Source: Holosporales bacterium (GTDB lineage: Bacteria > Pseudomonadota > Alphaproteobacteria > RUG11792). From it: 38,861 nt of DNA. Of the stretch, positions 25,335 to 33,784 are shown piece by piece (within the stretch, counting starts at the first letter, position 1; each line of letters starts with the position of its first letter). Below the pieces are notes generated by a model. The model saw only the letters and a program-made list of their open reading frames with translations, had not been told where the DNA came from and did not search any database. The position numbers were made by a program, and so were the translations under genes. The stretch is from the NCBI GenBank assembly GCA_031258785.1, contig JAIRMJ010000038.1, positions 1 through 38,861 on the forward strand, read 5' to 3'.

Positions 25335-27773
25335 TCACATAGTTCCTTCGACAAGCTGACCAGGAACAGCCTTCAGTACTTCTTCAGCCCTGTCTAGTAC
25401 GTGTTGTGGGAAGCCTGCAAGCGATGCTACGTTGATCCCGTACGACTTATCTGCGAAACCTGCAACGATCTTGTGGAGGAACACTATGTTGTCGTTCCAC
25501 TCTTCGGTCTGAACGGTGATGAACTGGATGTATGGCACAGTTTCACTGATTTTTCTCAACTCGTGGTAGTGGGTTGCAAACAGGGTCCTGGCTTTCATCC
25601 TACATGCTATATCTTCGATTACAGCCCACGCTATGGCCAGCCCGTCATATGTTGATGTGCCCCTTCCTATTTCATCGAGGATGATAAATGATTTCGCAGT
25701 TGCCTGTCGCAGGATTGTCGCGGTTTCTATCATTTCAACCATGAAAGTTGAGCGCCCTGACGCTATATCATCCGATGCACCAACCCTACTAAATATCCTG
25801 TCGACCAAACCTATATGAGCTTTATCAGCCGGGACAAATGATCCTATTTGAGCCATGATAACGATTATTGCATTTTGCCGGAGAAATGTGCTTTTCCCTC
25901 CCATATTGGGGCCTGTCAAGATAGAGACTGGGCCGGTCTCGTTTAGCGTGCAGTCATTTGCTACAAACTGTGTCCCGGTGTTTCTCAGGCTGTTTTCAAC
26001 TACTGGGTGTCTGCCGTTTTTGATATCAAGTATTTTGTCAGTGGTCAATACCGGACGTATGTAGTTGTTCTCAATGGCAAGCTGGGCTAGCGATGAAGTT
26101 ACGTCTAGAAGCGATAGATTGTTCGATAGGGTTCTAATTTTTGATTGTTCTCTCGAGACCGCACGAATCAAGTCGTTGAATATGGTCAACTCCCTGTATT
26201 TTGCATTTGACTCTGCTGCGTAGATACCATTTGCTGTGTTGAGAAGCTCATCAGTTGTGTACCTGACACAGGATGCCATAGTCTGTCTGTGCCTAAAATA
26301 ATACGGAATCTTGGGAACTACGCTGGTCGTAGCCTCTATGAAGTATCCCACGATAGCTGTCTTCTTGATCTTCAAATTTTGTATACCTGTCTCCTCAACA
26401 TATTTCCTCTGTAGGGCCTTCATCACATTTTCGCTATTTTCCAGGATGTCTGTGTAGCTGTCTAGCTCTTGATCGTACCCATTTTTTATAAATCCACCGT
26501 CTCTTGCAAATGCAGGTAAGTTTTCCACAAGGGCAGATTCAAGTCTGTTAATCAAAGTCTGCGCATTCACGAAATCCAGCTTAATTGGGCTCAGCTGCTC
26601 ATATTGCGAAATTTGCTCATGCAGCTCGATGGACTTTTTCAAGGCGATGGCTACGCATTTTAAATCTCTAGGCCCAGCTTTATCTAGCAAAATACGAGCG
26701 AGTGACCTCTCAATATCTGGGAAGTTTGCCATTATCTTCCGAATTCCATTCAGGACATCTGGATTCTTGACGAAAAACTCCACGTAATCCAGCCGACAAT
26801 TTATAGCTTCGATGTTATTCAGCGGTTCCATAAGCCAGCATGAAAGCATGCGGGCTCCCTGGGCTGTCACTGTCTTATCTATGTTGCTTAAGAGCGACCA
26901 TCGCCTCTCTCCATTGTTTGTGTTCGTAAGCTCCAGTCCCTTCCTGGTAAAATTATCAAGAGACATGTACTCCGTTTGTTTTATCGCCTGCGGGAAGGAG
27001 AGACACACATTGTCCGATTTATATACATCTGACACGTATTCCACAATTGCTGAAGCTGCCTCTACTTCACACGCAGATAAGTTGCCAAACGCATCAATAA
27101 ACCTCACATTGAAAAATTTTGCTAACCTCTCAGAAGCTGTGCTTACCATGAACTTCGGGCTCGGTATGGCCCTCACAATTGGCTTGTAGCTATCGAGACT
27201 CTCCAAGATCTCCCTCTTAGAGAGCAGGCTATCAGCACATATGATTTCCGAAGGGGCGATCTTCGTAATCACTGTTTGTAACTCGCATAAATTGATTTCT
27301 TCGACAAGAAACCTGCCTACAGAGACATCTGCATATGCAATTCCAAGCGTTTTATCTTTTTCACCGGAGATTGCCATCAGAAAGTTGTGATCTTTTTCGG
27401 CGAGCATGGACTGCTCAACTAGCGTCCCATTTGTAACAAGCCTGGTCACCTGCCTATCCACTGTAGCCTTGCTACCTCCACGCCTTTTTGCATCTTCTGG
27501 AGTCTCCAGTTGCTCGCATATCGCGACCCTGTGGCCGTTCCTAACAAGTTTATTTAGGTACATCTCAGAGGCATGCCACGGGACTCCACACATCGGTACC
27601 CCAACCCTCTGCGTCAGGACAAGGCCTAGCTCTTTTGAAGCGACTATTGCATCGTCGTAAAACAACTCATAGAAATCACCAAGTCTATAGAAGAGCAGAA
27701 AATCAGCATGCTTTTCCTTTATCGTCATATATTGCTGCATCATCGGGGTCAATGATTGGCCGTCTTTATCCAT
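25335..27773 (-). CDS. mutS: DNA mismatch repair protein MutS
   Basis: MutS recognises mismatches and small loops and starts methyl-independent or directed repair with MutL. The mismatch-binding Phe-x-Glu motif is in RLGDFYELFYDDA. The connector, core and clamp domains follow. The ATPase domain has Walker A (TGPNMGGKSTFLRQ), the RSTFMVEM signature, Walker B (FIILDEIGRGTSTYDGLA) and TLFATHYHEL. The 812 residues are slightly short (E. coli 853) because the C-terminal tetramerisation tail is reduced. I chose the ATG at 27773, which overlaps the ispH stop (ATGGATAA); the frame extends to a TTG at 27791. Confidence 0.97.
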   Translation of the reverse strand: MDKDGQSLTPMMQQYMTIKEKHADFLLFYRLGDFYELFYDDAIVASKELGLVLTQRVGVPMCGVPWHASEMYLNKLVRNGHRVAICEQLETPEDAKRRGGSKATVDRQVTRLVTNGTLVEQSMLAEKDHNFLMAISGEKDKTLGIAYADVSVGRFLVEEINLCELQTVITKIAPSEIICADSLLSKREILESLDSYKPIVRAIPSPKFMVSTASERLAKFFNVRFIDAFGNLSACEVEAASAIVEYVSDVYKSDNVCLSFPQAIKQTEYMSLDNFTRKGLELTNTNNGERRWSLLSNIDKTVTAQGARMLSCWLMEPLNNIEAINCRLDYVEFFVKNPDVLNGIRKIMANFPDIERSLARILLDKAGPRDLKCVAIALKKSIELHEQISQYEQLSPIKLDFVNAQTLINRLESALVENLPAFARDGGFIKNGYDQELDSYTDILENSENVMKALQRKYVEETGIQNLKIKKTAIVGYFIEATTSVVPKIPYYFRHRQTMASCVRYTTDELLNTANGIYAAESNAKYRELTIFNDLIRAVSREQSKIRTLSNNLSLLDVTSSLAQLAIENNYIRPVLTTDKILDIKNGRHPVVENSLRNTGTQFVANDCTLNETGPVSILTGPNMGGKSTFLRQNAIIVIMAQIGSFVPADKAHIGLVDRIFSRVGASDDIASGRSTFMVEMIETATILRQATAKSFIILDEIGRGTSTYDGLAIAWAVIEDIACRMKARTLFATHYHELRKISETVPYIQFITVQTEEWNDNIVFLHKIVAGFADKSYGINVASLAGFPQHVLDRAEEVLKAVPGQLVEGTM

Positions 27774-28668
27774 TTTTGTTGGGCAATTCAAAGTTCTCTA
27801 TTTCGAGATCCAGGTTCTCCTTCAGATGTCCGATCAATTCCTGTACGACACTTTCAGGAGTCGATGCCGACGAGGTTACAGCGATTGTCTTAACCCGCTT
27901 TAAGAGCTTATTATCCAGCTCATTGTGAGAGTCCACCAATATTGCTGACTTGGCACCTGACAACAGGGCAACTTCCTGAAGTCGCCTGGCATTTGACGAA
28001 TGTGCAGATCCGACTACTATCAAGAGGTCAACAGAGCTGGCGATCTTTCGGACTACTTCTTGTCTCTCGCGGGTTGCGTAGCAGATGTCGTCCTGAGAGC
28101 TGGATTCGATATGCGGGATTTTTTCTTTCAGTTTCTTCACAATCGTTTGGACATGAGAATAGTCCAGCGTAGTCTGCGTAAAATAGACGACTTTATCACC
28201 AACAAAGCTCGGCAAAAGATCGATATCCCCCTCTTCATAAACCACAAAAGCCTCTGTTTCATCGGTATATCCCAGGAGGGCCACTATTTCGGCGTGAGCT
28301 GTATTTCCTATAATCACGATCTTCTTCCCCGCCTCCACCTCCTTCTTGCATTCATTTTGTATCGCTCGTACTATCGGGCACGTCCCATCGATTATGGTCA
28401 ATTCTTTCTCTTCGGCTTTTTCCACAGCTTGCGGTGTAACTCCATGCGCAGAAAACATGATGACAGAGCCGTTTGGAGCTTCGTCGATGCTAGATATCTT
28501 CACGATACCCCTTGCCTTCATGTTATTCATAAAAACGCGATTGTGAATTATGTCCTCTACAACGTACATGGTGCCATATAATTTCAGCACCTGTTCAGCC
28601 ATATTAACCGCGCGCGTCACCCCAGAGCAAAATCCCCTGGGAGATAACAAGAAACACTTAATAGCCAT
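27766..28668 (-). CDS. ispH: 4-hydroxy-3-methylbut-2-enyl diphosphate reductase (IspH)
   Basis: IspH is the iron-sulfur enzyme that ends the non-mevalonate isoprenoid pathway. The three cluster cysteines are in SPRGFCSGV, DGTCPIVRA and DDICYATRERQ. The active-site His is in MFSAHGVTP, and the conserved HPE motif reads HAE here (GNTAHAEI). TQTTL is also present. The ATG at 28668 (MAIKCFLLSPRGF) is preferred over the TTG at 28674 and gives 300 residues, close to the family. It overlaps mutS by 8 bases and is likely co-transcribed with it. Confidence 0.96.
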   Translation of the reverse strand: MAIKCFLLSPRGFCSGVTRAVNMAEQVLKLYGTMYVVEDIIHNRVFMNNMKARGIVKISSIDEAPNGSVIMFSAHGVTPQAVEKAEEKELTIIDGTCPIVRAIQNECKKEVEAGKKIVIIGNTAHAEIVALLGYTDETEAFVVYEEGDIDLLPSFVGDKVVYFTQTTLDYSHVQTIVKKLKEKIPHIESSSQDDICYATRERQEVVRKIASSVDLLIVVGSAHSSNARRLQEVALLSGAKSAILVDSHNELDNKLLKRVKTIAVTSSASTPESVVQELIGHLKENLDLEIENFELPNKNG

Positions 28669-28781
28669 ACACAAAAAGTATCTGAAATCTAGATATCTCC
28701 GAGGATGTTACTGCATCCTTGTTTAAAAAACAAATGATTATGCTGGAAATTTTGTGTTTTTTACGCTTGCTATTCACATTC

Positions 28782-29519
28782 TTAGTGGGCGAGATACTCG
28801 AGTACTTTTTTTACGTCCTCCTTTACGTCCACGGAGATAAAGGTTCCTTGCACAGGTACTGCCCAAACATTCATCCCATGCTGTAGCGCTCTAAGTTGCT
28901 CCAACCTTTCTGTCTTCTCTAAGAACGATGGAGGGAGTGACACGAATTTTTTAATTGCCGCATAGCGGTACGCGTAGATGCCAATATGCCCATAAAAGAA
29001 CGCTGCTTCATGAGGTATGACAGTTCTGGAAAAATACAGGGCCCGTCCTGGAGCGTTCTTTTCCATATTATTAAATACCGTCTTCACCAGATTCTCGTTT
29101 CTTCCGTCGCCAGGTGTGGCATTTAATACCACCGGTGTTGAAATGTCTATCGTTTCGTCGCTCATCATCACGTCAATGAGTTTTCGGATTGACGATTCCT
29201 CAAATATCGGATTATCTCCTTGCAGATTTATGACGATCTCTGGTTTCTCTCGAAGCGTGTCCAAGGCGGCAACAACCCTGTCTGTTCCGGATGGCAGATC
29301 TGGGTCAGTCAAAATTGCGTGACCGCCGTACTTCTCGACGATCTCCTTAATTTCCTCACAGCAGCAAGCGACGTAGCATTCGCTGATGTTGAGTTTCATA
29401 GCGCGCTCCAATACGTGTATAATCAATGGTTTCCCATTAATTTCGTATATGATTTTTTGCGGAAATCGTGCAGAGTCCATTCTGGCAGGGATGAAGATAG
29501 CTGCTGTATTGTTTGACAT
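28782..29519 (-). CDS. kdsB: 3-deoxy-manno-octulosonate cytidylyltransferase (KdsB)
   Basis: KdsB activates Kdo as CMP-Kdo for lipid A inner core synthesis. The N-terminal nucleotide motif reads IPARMDSARFPQK, followed by GKPLIIHVLERA. Other motifs are LPSGTDRVV, INLQGDNPIF (usually QGDEP), ALYFSRTVIPHE, HIGIYAYRYAA and a closing SVDVKEDVKKV that keeps the second metal Asp. The ATG at 29519 (MSNNTAAIFIPARM) matches the family; the frame is open to a TTG at 29546. The product is 245 residues. Its presence indicates that the organism keeps Kdo-containing LPS. It is divergent from the prepilin-like gene. Confidence 0.92.
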   Translation of the reverse strand: MSNNTAAIFIPARMDSARFPQKIIYEINGKPLIIHVLERAMKLNISECYVACCCEEIKEIVEKYGGHAILTDPDLPSGTDRVVAALDTLREKPEIVINLQGDNPIFEESSIRKLIDVMMSDETIDISTPVVLNATPGDGRNENLVKTVFNNMEKNAPGRALYFSRTVIPHEAAFFYGHIGIYAYRYAAIKKFVSLPPSFLEKTERLEQLRALQHGMNVWAVPVQGTFISVDVKEDVKKVLEYLAH

Positions 29520-29563
29520 TCTGTGCGAGACTAAACCATATAACAACGCGGTATTCTAACAAG

Positions 29564-30154
29564 ATGTTAAAGGTAAGAAAAGTTTATTTATCTGGATTTT
29601 CGTTGATAGAAATCTCAATTGCGCTTTTGATACTCGGGATAATATCAAGCGTCAGCATCACACAGCTTAATCTTTTCAACAAGGCATTCACCGCGCAGAA
29701 GACATATTCCAATATAGATTTCGTTGTGAAGGCCGTGGCGGCTTACTGCATAGCGAACGATCTGCAATTACCGTTCCCATCACACTTGTCCATCAACATC
29801 GGTGTCCAGAATGAAGGCATGAAAAACTCATTTGGGATCATTCCGTTCAAATCTCTGGGTATAATGGAAAAATTTGCAAAAAGTGGCAGTGGTCAGTGGC
29901 TTCTCTATAAAATGAATCCATATTTTGGTAAAACTGCGCCAAGTGAGCAATACACGGATCTAGGGGTGCATGATTTCAGCTCGGCAATTTATGATGATAA
30001 GGTGGCATTCGTTATAAAATCACAGAGTTGCAGCAAAGCCGCAGAGGTTACCATATGGTATGGAGAAAAAAGCTTTCTCGCAAATTTCACAAATCACAGT
30101 ACACGCAGCAAAGCAAATGATACAATGACAGAGCTTCCAACCGAATCGTTTTGA
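29564..30154 (+). CDS. Type IV prepilin / type II pseudopilin-like protein
   Basis: The N-terminus is a class III signal: MLKVRKVYLSG, cleavage before Phe, then FSLIEISIALLILGIISS, with the conserved Glu at +5. The remainder includes a helix (DFVVKAVAAYCIANDLQLPFPS, split around a short LPxP motif) typical of a group of pseudopilin-like proteins, and two later cysteines at most. The ATG at 29564 fits the leader length; the frame extends upstream to 29513 inside the kdsB start region. The 196-residue gene stands alone, with no pilus or secretion genes in the window. It would need a prepilin peptidase elsewhere. Role unknown. Confidence 0.8.
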   Translation: MLKVRKVYLSGFSLIEISIALLILGIISSVSITQLNLFNKAFTAQKTYSNIDFVVKAVAAYCIANDLQLPFPSHLSINIGVQNEGMKNSFGIIPFKSLGIMEKFAKSGSGQWLLYKMNPYFGKTAPSEQYTDLGVHDFSSAIYDDKVAFVIKSQSCSKAAEVTIWYGEKSFLANFTNHSTRSKANDTMTELPTESF

Positions 30155-30187
30155 GGTATAGAAATAATGGTCATCAACGAGGCATGA

Positions 30188-31180
30188 TTACGAATCTCGG
30201 GACAATCCACGTTCTTCTTGGCTACATCTCACGTTCTTGGTGCGATCTTTTCGCATGACGACGCCAGATAAGTTTGTTGCGACAAAGCCTGGTGCACAAA
30301 TATCGTGTGATACTCGATGAAGGAGATCGTATGAGATGATGTGTGGCCCCCTGGCGGATACTGCATTAAGCACAGTATGAAGTACGCGCATCCTTAGTTC
30401 GATATGTAGCTCGGAGAACATGCTCATTTTTATGTACGTTCCATCGAAGATTTCTTGAGTTGCGTTGTTTGCCATTTTATCGAGGCAATCGTTTGCGTTT
30501 TGCAGTCTGGTTATTGTCTTGTTTACGTTCATGATGTCCAGACCATGATTTTTTGCTAGCTGCTGATGGGCATTCCTCCACCGAACACGTTCAAATCTGG
30601 GGTCGCTGTTAGACGGATCATTAACGTACGTCCATATGCCAAATCTGTCTGCTAATGTCTCCCTGATATCCGATGGCGTGAAATCGAGCAGCGGCCTTAC
30701 TAGCAGTACATTTCCACATCTTGAGACAGGTTTAATACACGACAGTCCCCTCAATGAGGAGCCGTGCGATAACCTCATGAAAAAGGTTTCCCACTGATCC
30801 ATGGCGTGATGTGCCGTCACTAGTACTCCTGCTCCAACTTCTTCACAGAAGCCATATAAGAATCCATACCTAGCATCTCTGGCTTTACGCTCTATACTGC
30901 CCCCAATATCGTCGTCATGGTGCCATGTGAAAACCTTGTGCCTTATACCGGCTTTCCCCAGGAGATCCAGTATTGGTAGAATCTCATCTGATGACTCTAT
31001 TCTCAGTTTGTGGTCCACAATGCAAGCGAAGAGCTCGATACCATGCGCCTTTGCCAGTACGTTAGCAAGTAGTATGAGGCATAGGCTGTCCGCCCCGCCT
31101 GACAGGCCAATTACCCACTTTTTCTCAAGTTTTACCAGATGTTGAATCCTTTCCTCAAAAAGGGCCTCGGTAATCACCAT
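30188..31180 (-). CDS. tilS: tRNA(Ile)-lysidine synthetase TilS
   Basis: TilS converts the wobble cytidine of tRNA-Ile(CAU) to lysidine, so the tRNA reads AUA. The ATP pyrophosphatase P-loop is VIGLSGGADSL (residues 23-33). The second motif, usually HHxDDQxET, reads TAHHAMDQWETFF, with Met in place of the first Asp. Further hallmarks are SSLRGLSCIKP, VRPLLDFTPSDI, WTYVNDPSNSDPRFERVR and RNA... replaced here by WRNAHQQLA. The 330 residues are a short form lacking most of the C-terminal domains, as in many alphaproteobacteria. It is 32 bases after xseA in the same direction and 1.4 kb from its likely substrate tRNA gene. Confidence 0.93.
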   Translation of the reverse strand: MVITEALFEERIQHLVKLEKKWVIGLSGGADSLCLILLANVLAKAHGIELFACIVDHKLRIESSDEILPILDLLGKAGIRHKVFTWHHDDDIGGSIERKARDARYGFLYGFCEEVGAGVLVTAHHAMDQWETFFMRLSHGSSLRGLSCIKPVSRCGNVLLVRPLLDFTPSDIRETLADRFGIWTYVNDPSNSDPRFERVRWRNAHQQLAKNHGLDIMNVNKTITRLQNANDCLDKMANNATQEIFDGTYIKMSMFSELHIELRMRVLHTVLNAVSARGPHIISYDLLHRVSHDICAPGFVATNLSGVVMRKDRTKNVRCSQEERGLSRDS

Positions 31181-31212
31181 GTTACACGAAGCTCAGCTGG
31201 TCTGGCATTGTT

Positions 31213-32556
31213 TTAGCGGATGTTGGTTGTCCCATCCTGGAAGTGAATCACAAGGTTGCTGACTTTCTTTGTATCAAAATCCGTCTTCGTGGAGATAATC
31301 GCGCCACATGTGTCAGTTATGAAACAAAACCCCTTGCTGAGGATCTTTTTGAAGGACCCCTGATCGAGCCTGTTCGAGAGGACTGTCAACTTGTCGCCTT
31401 GTATCGTGATGAAATTCTTCATTATTCTGGAGAAGGACCGCGTGATGACCTCGTATCCGCATTGCTTGTTGGTGATGTACGACTCTAAATTGATCAGTTT
31501 TCTTGATTTTAATAGCAAGAATTCCTTCTGAATGAAATTTTCAATCGCCACGAAGAGTCGCTCGATGCTGTCATCGAACCTTTGGTTGAGTGCACAAATC
31601 ATGTGCATAGATGACCTTAGACGCTTCACGGACGACTCCATCATCATGGTAGTCTCCTTGACGATGCGGCCTATCAGGCTTCTCATGCGTACTGCATCTC
31701 CTGATAGCTGCAGTTTTACGTCAGCTAAGACAGGAGTAGCCAGTTCTATAGCGGCAGTTGGGGTTGGTGCTCTTAGATCTGCGGCGTAGTCAATGAGAGT
31801 TGTATCAGTCTCGTGTCCTATCGCTGAGATTACAGGAATTTTGCTATCAAAGACTGCTTTCACTACGGCCTCTTCGTTGAATGGCCATAGGTCCTCGATG
31901 CTGCCTCCGCCCCTTGCAACAATCAACACATCAGGCCTCTTTTCGATCATAAAATTAAATCCTCTGATTGCTCGTGAGACCTGCTCAGCAGACTCAATTC
32001 CCTGGACATTTACGGGCCAGATCATCACATGGCAGAACGGATACCTATCTTCAAGTCGGTGGTTCATATCCTGCAAAACAGCCCCAGTCCTAGATGTGAT
32101 GATTCCAATGATTCTCGGGAATCTCGGGATCGCCTGCTTTTTTTCAAAATATCCAAGTGATGCGTAATGCTTTCTGCGTTCGTTCAGGAGCTTCAGGAGA
32201 GCACCTTCTCCAGCAATATTCGCTTCTTCGATTATGAATTGATATTGCGAACGAGCTGGGTACGAAGTCACTTTGCCCTTAACTACGACCTCTAGGCCAT
32301 CCTCAAGCGGAAACCCCACCTTCGTTCCACGCCAGCATATCGCGTTAATAACTGAGTCACTGTCCTTCAGCGATAGGTACGTGTGTCCAGAAGTATGTAC
32401 CTTTAAGCCGGATACTTCTCCCCGTAGCTTGACAGTAGCGAAATTTTTTTCAATCTCCTGTTTTATTGCACGCGAAAGTTCCGATACCGTCAGAATCTTC
32501 TCTTCGCCGAATAGTTGCACACTAGCCTTTAGTGCCGTGCTCGATGTCATGCTCAT
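31213..32556 (-). CDS. xseA: Exodeoxyribonuclease VII large subunit
   Basis: XseA with XseB degrades single-stranded DNA in repair. The N-terminal OB fold is seen in TVSELSRAIKQEIE and LRGEVSGLKVHTSGHTYLSL. The catalytic domain contains IGIITSRTGAVLQDM, VLIVARGGGSIEDLWPFNEE and ISAIGHETDTTLIDYAADL. A long helical region and the short C-terminal motif (LSKGFCFITD) follow. The ATG at 32556 has GGAG 7 bases upstream; the frame is open to a TTG at 32571. Length is 447 residues, normal. It lies 31 bases after the tRNA gene and may share its transcript. Confidence 0.95.
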   Translation of the reverse strand: MSMTSSTALKASVQLFGEEKILTVSELSRAIKQEIEKNFATVKLRGEVSGLKVHTSGHTYLSLKDSDSVINAICWRGTKVGFPLEDGLEVVVKGKVTSYPARSQYQFIIEEANIAGEGALLKLLNERRKHYASLGYFEKKQAIPRFPRIIGIITSRTGAVLQDMNHRLEDRYPFCHVMIWPVNVQGIESAEQVSRAIRGFNFMIEKRPDVLIVARGGGSIEDLWPFNEEAVVKAVFDSKIPVISAIGHETDTTLIDYAADLRAPTPTAAIELATPVLADVKLQLSGDAVRMRSLIGRIVKETTMMMESSVKRLRSSMHMICALNQRFDDSIERLFVAIENFIQKEFLLLKSRKLINLESYITNKQCGYEVITRSFSRIMKNFITIQGDKLTVLSNRLDQGSFKKILSKGFCFITDTCGAIISTKTDFDTKKVSNLVIHFQDGTTNIR

Positions 32557-32587
32557 GTTCGATCTCCACAATGATATCAGATTTCGA

Positions 32588-32664
32588 TGGTGGGCCCTGT
32601 AGGACTCGAACCTACGACAACTCCGTTATGAGCGGAGGGTTCTGACCAACTGAACTAAAGGCCC
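32588..32664 (-). tRNA. tRNA with CAU anticodon, probably tRNA-Ile2 (lysidine-modified)
   Basis: The cloverleaf is complete on the minus strand, 77 bases including an encoded CCA. The acceptor pairs GGGCCTT with AGGGCCC. The D-stem pairs GTTC with GAAC. The anticodon arm is CTCCG, loop CTCATAA, CGGAG. The T-arm is GTAGG, TTCGAGT, CCTAC. CAU occurs in initiator Met, elongator Met and Ile2. The fully paired acceptor excludes initiator Met, and the GGGCC acceptor with discriminator A resembles tRNA-Ile2. The tilS gene nearby on the same strand supports Ile2; elongator Met is not excluded. Confidence 0.93.
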
Positions 32665-32676
32665 AACACTCGAAAA

Positions 32677-32706
32677 ACTATATCAATAACCGATTTCGGG
32701 AGTCAA
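32677..32706 (-). promoter_or_regulatory. Sigma70-type promoter for the tRNA gene
   Basis: On the minus strand TTGACT (32701-32706) and TATAGT (32677-32682) are 18 bases apart. The -10 box ends 12 bases before the mature tRNA 5' end, an ideal spacing for a tRNA promoter. It may also drive xseA and tilS. Confidence 0.7.
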
Positions 32707-32882
32707 TGAATTTGTTGTGGCGCCTCCGCAGTAATTTAGAGTCGCATCACCTTCGCACAATCGGCAACGGTACGGCACAGTTAATCTAAGTACACTTGAA
32801 TCTCTAATCTCTATTCCAGAAACATGGCATTTGTTGTACTCTTTGGGATGAAGTGGAATGGTGTGCAATTTGTGGTCTTGAT

Positions 32883-33764
32883 ATGGGATATGTAAAAAAA
32901 GAACGGATCAAGTCTTTTCAAGACATTATTTTTGATCTGCAGAGGTACTGGTCTGACCAGGGTTGTGTAATTATGCAGCCATATGATACTGAGGTTGGGG
33001 CTGGGACATCCCATTATGTTACCGCGCTCAAAGCGCTTGGAGATGATAACTGGGACGTTGCATTCGTTCAGCCGTGCAGGCGGCCTAAGGACGGGAGATA
33101 TGCCGACAATCCAAATAGGACGCAGTACTACTATCAATTCCAGGTGATAATGAAGCCGGCGCCCAAGAATCCGCAGGAGTTATATCTCAAGAGCCTGGAG
33201 GCGATAGGGTTTGATTTGTCGGTACATGATGTCAGATTTGTTGAGGACGACTGGGAAAACCCGTCACTTGGAGCCGCTGGACTTGGCTGGGAGATCTGGT
33301 GCGATGGTCTAGAGATAACACAATACACGTACTTTCAGCAGGTTGGCGGAGTGGTGTGTTCTGTTCCTCCATTGGAGATAACGTATGGTCTGGAGAGGGT
33401 AACGACATTCATGCAGAATGTTGAGAGTCATTTCGATATCAACTGGAATGGCAGGATGGACGAGAAGAAGCTAACATATGGGGATGTGCTTGGGAGATTT
33501 GAGCGTGAGTTTTCATGCTATAACTTCGATGTTGCGTCCGTTGATATGCTATTGGAACATTTTATGGATTATGAAAAAGAGTGCCAAAAATTGCTCAATC
33601 ACAACCTCGTGCTGCCAGCATACGAGCAGTGCATCAAGGCAAATCACTGTTTTAATCTACTGGATGCCAGGGGTGTTATATCAGTGACTGAGCGTGCGAG
33701 TTATATAGCAAGGGTCAGGGTACTAGCTAAAAGCTGCTGCCAGGCTTGGTTAGAGTCTTTGTGA
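32883..33764 (+). CDS. glyQ: Glycyl-tRNA synthetase alpha subunit
   Basis: GlyQ is the catalytic subunit of the bacterial alpha2beta2 GlyRS. Typical blocks are [82 protein letters not shown] and TYFQQVGG with EITYGLERV. The ATG at 32883 matches the family start and gives 293 residues. The frame extends to a GTG at 32853, which would add [10 protein letters not shown]; neither start has a strong ribosome binding site. It is followed after 20 bases by glyS. Confidence 0.97.
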   Translation: MGYVKKERIKSFQDIIFDLQRYWSDQGCVIMQPYDTEVGAGTSHYVTALKALGDDNWDVAFVQPCRRPKDGRYADNPNRTQYYYQFQVIMKPAPKNPQELYLKSLEAIGFDLSVHDVRFVEDDWENPSLGAAGLGWEIWCDGLEITQYTYFQQVGGVVCSVPPLEITYGLERVTTFMQNVESHFDINWNGRMDEKKLTYGDVLGRFEREFSCYNFDVASVDMLLEHFMDYEKECQKLLNHNLVLPAYEQCIKANHCFNLLDARGVISVTERASYIARVRVLAKSCCQAWLESL

Positions 33765-33784
33765 GTTAGTGAGGTCATAGAAAA

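Noticed and set aside
28000-28581. 193-residue plus-strand frame
   Set aside because: Antisense of ispH, which has all its cluster cysteines.
32853-32882. GTG start adding [10 protein letters not shown] to GlyQ (a CxxC)
   Set aside because: GlyQ homologues start at about the ATG at 32883 and no zinc site is known there.
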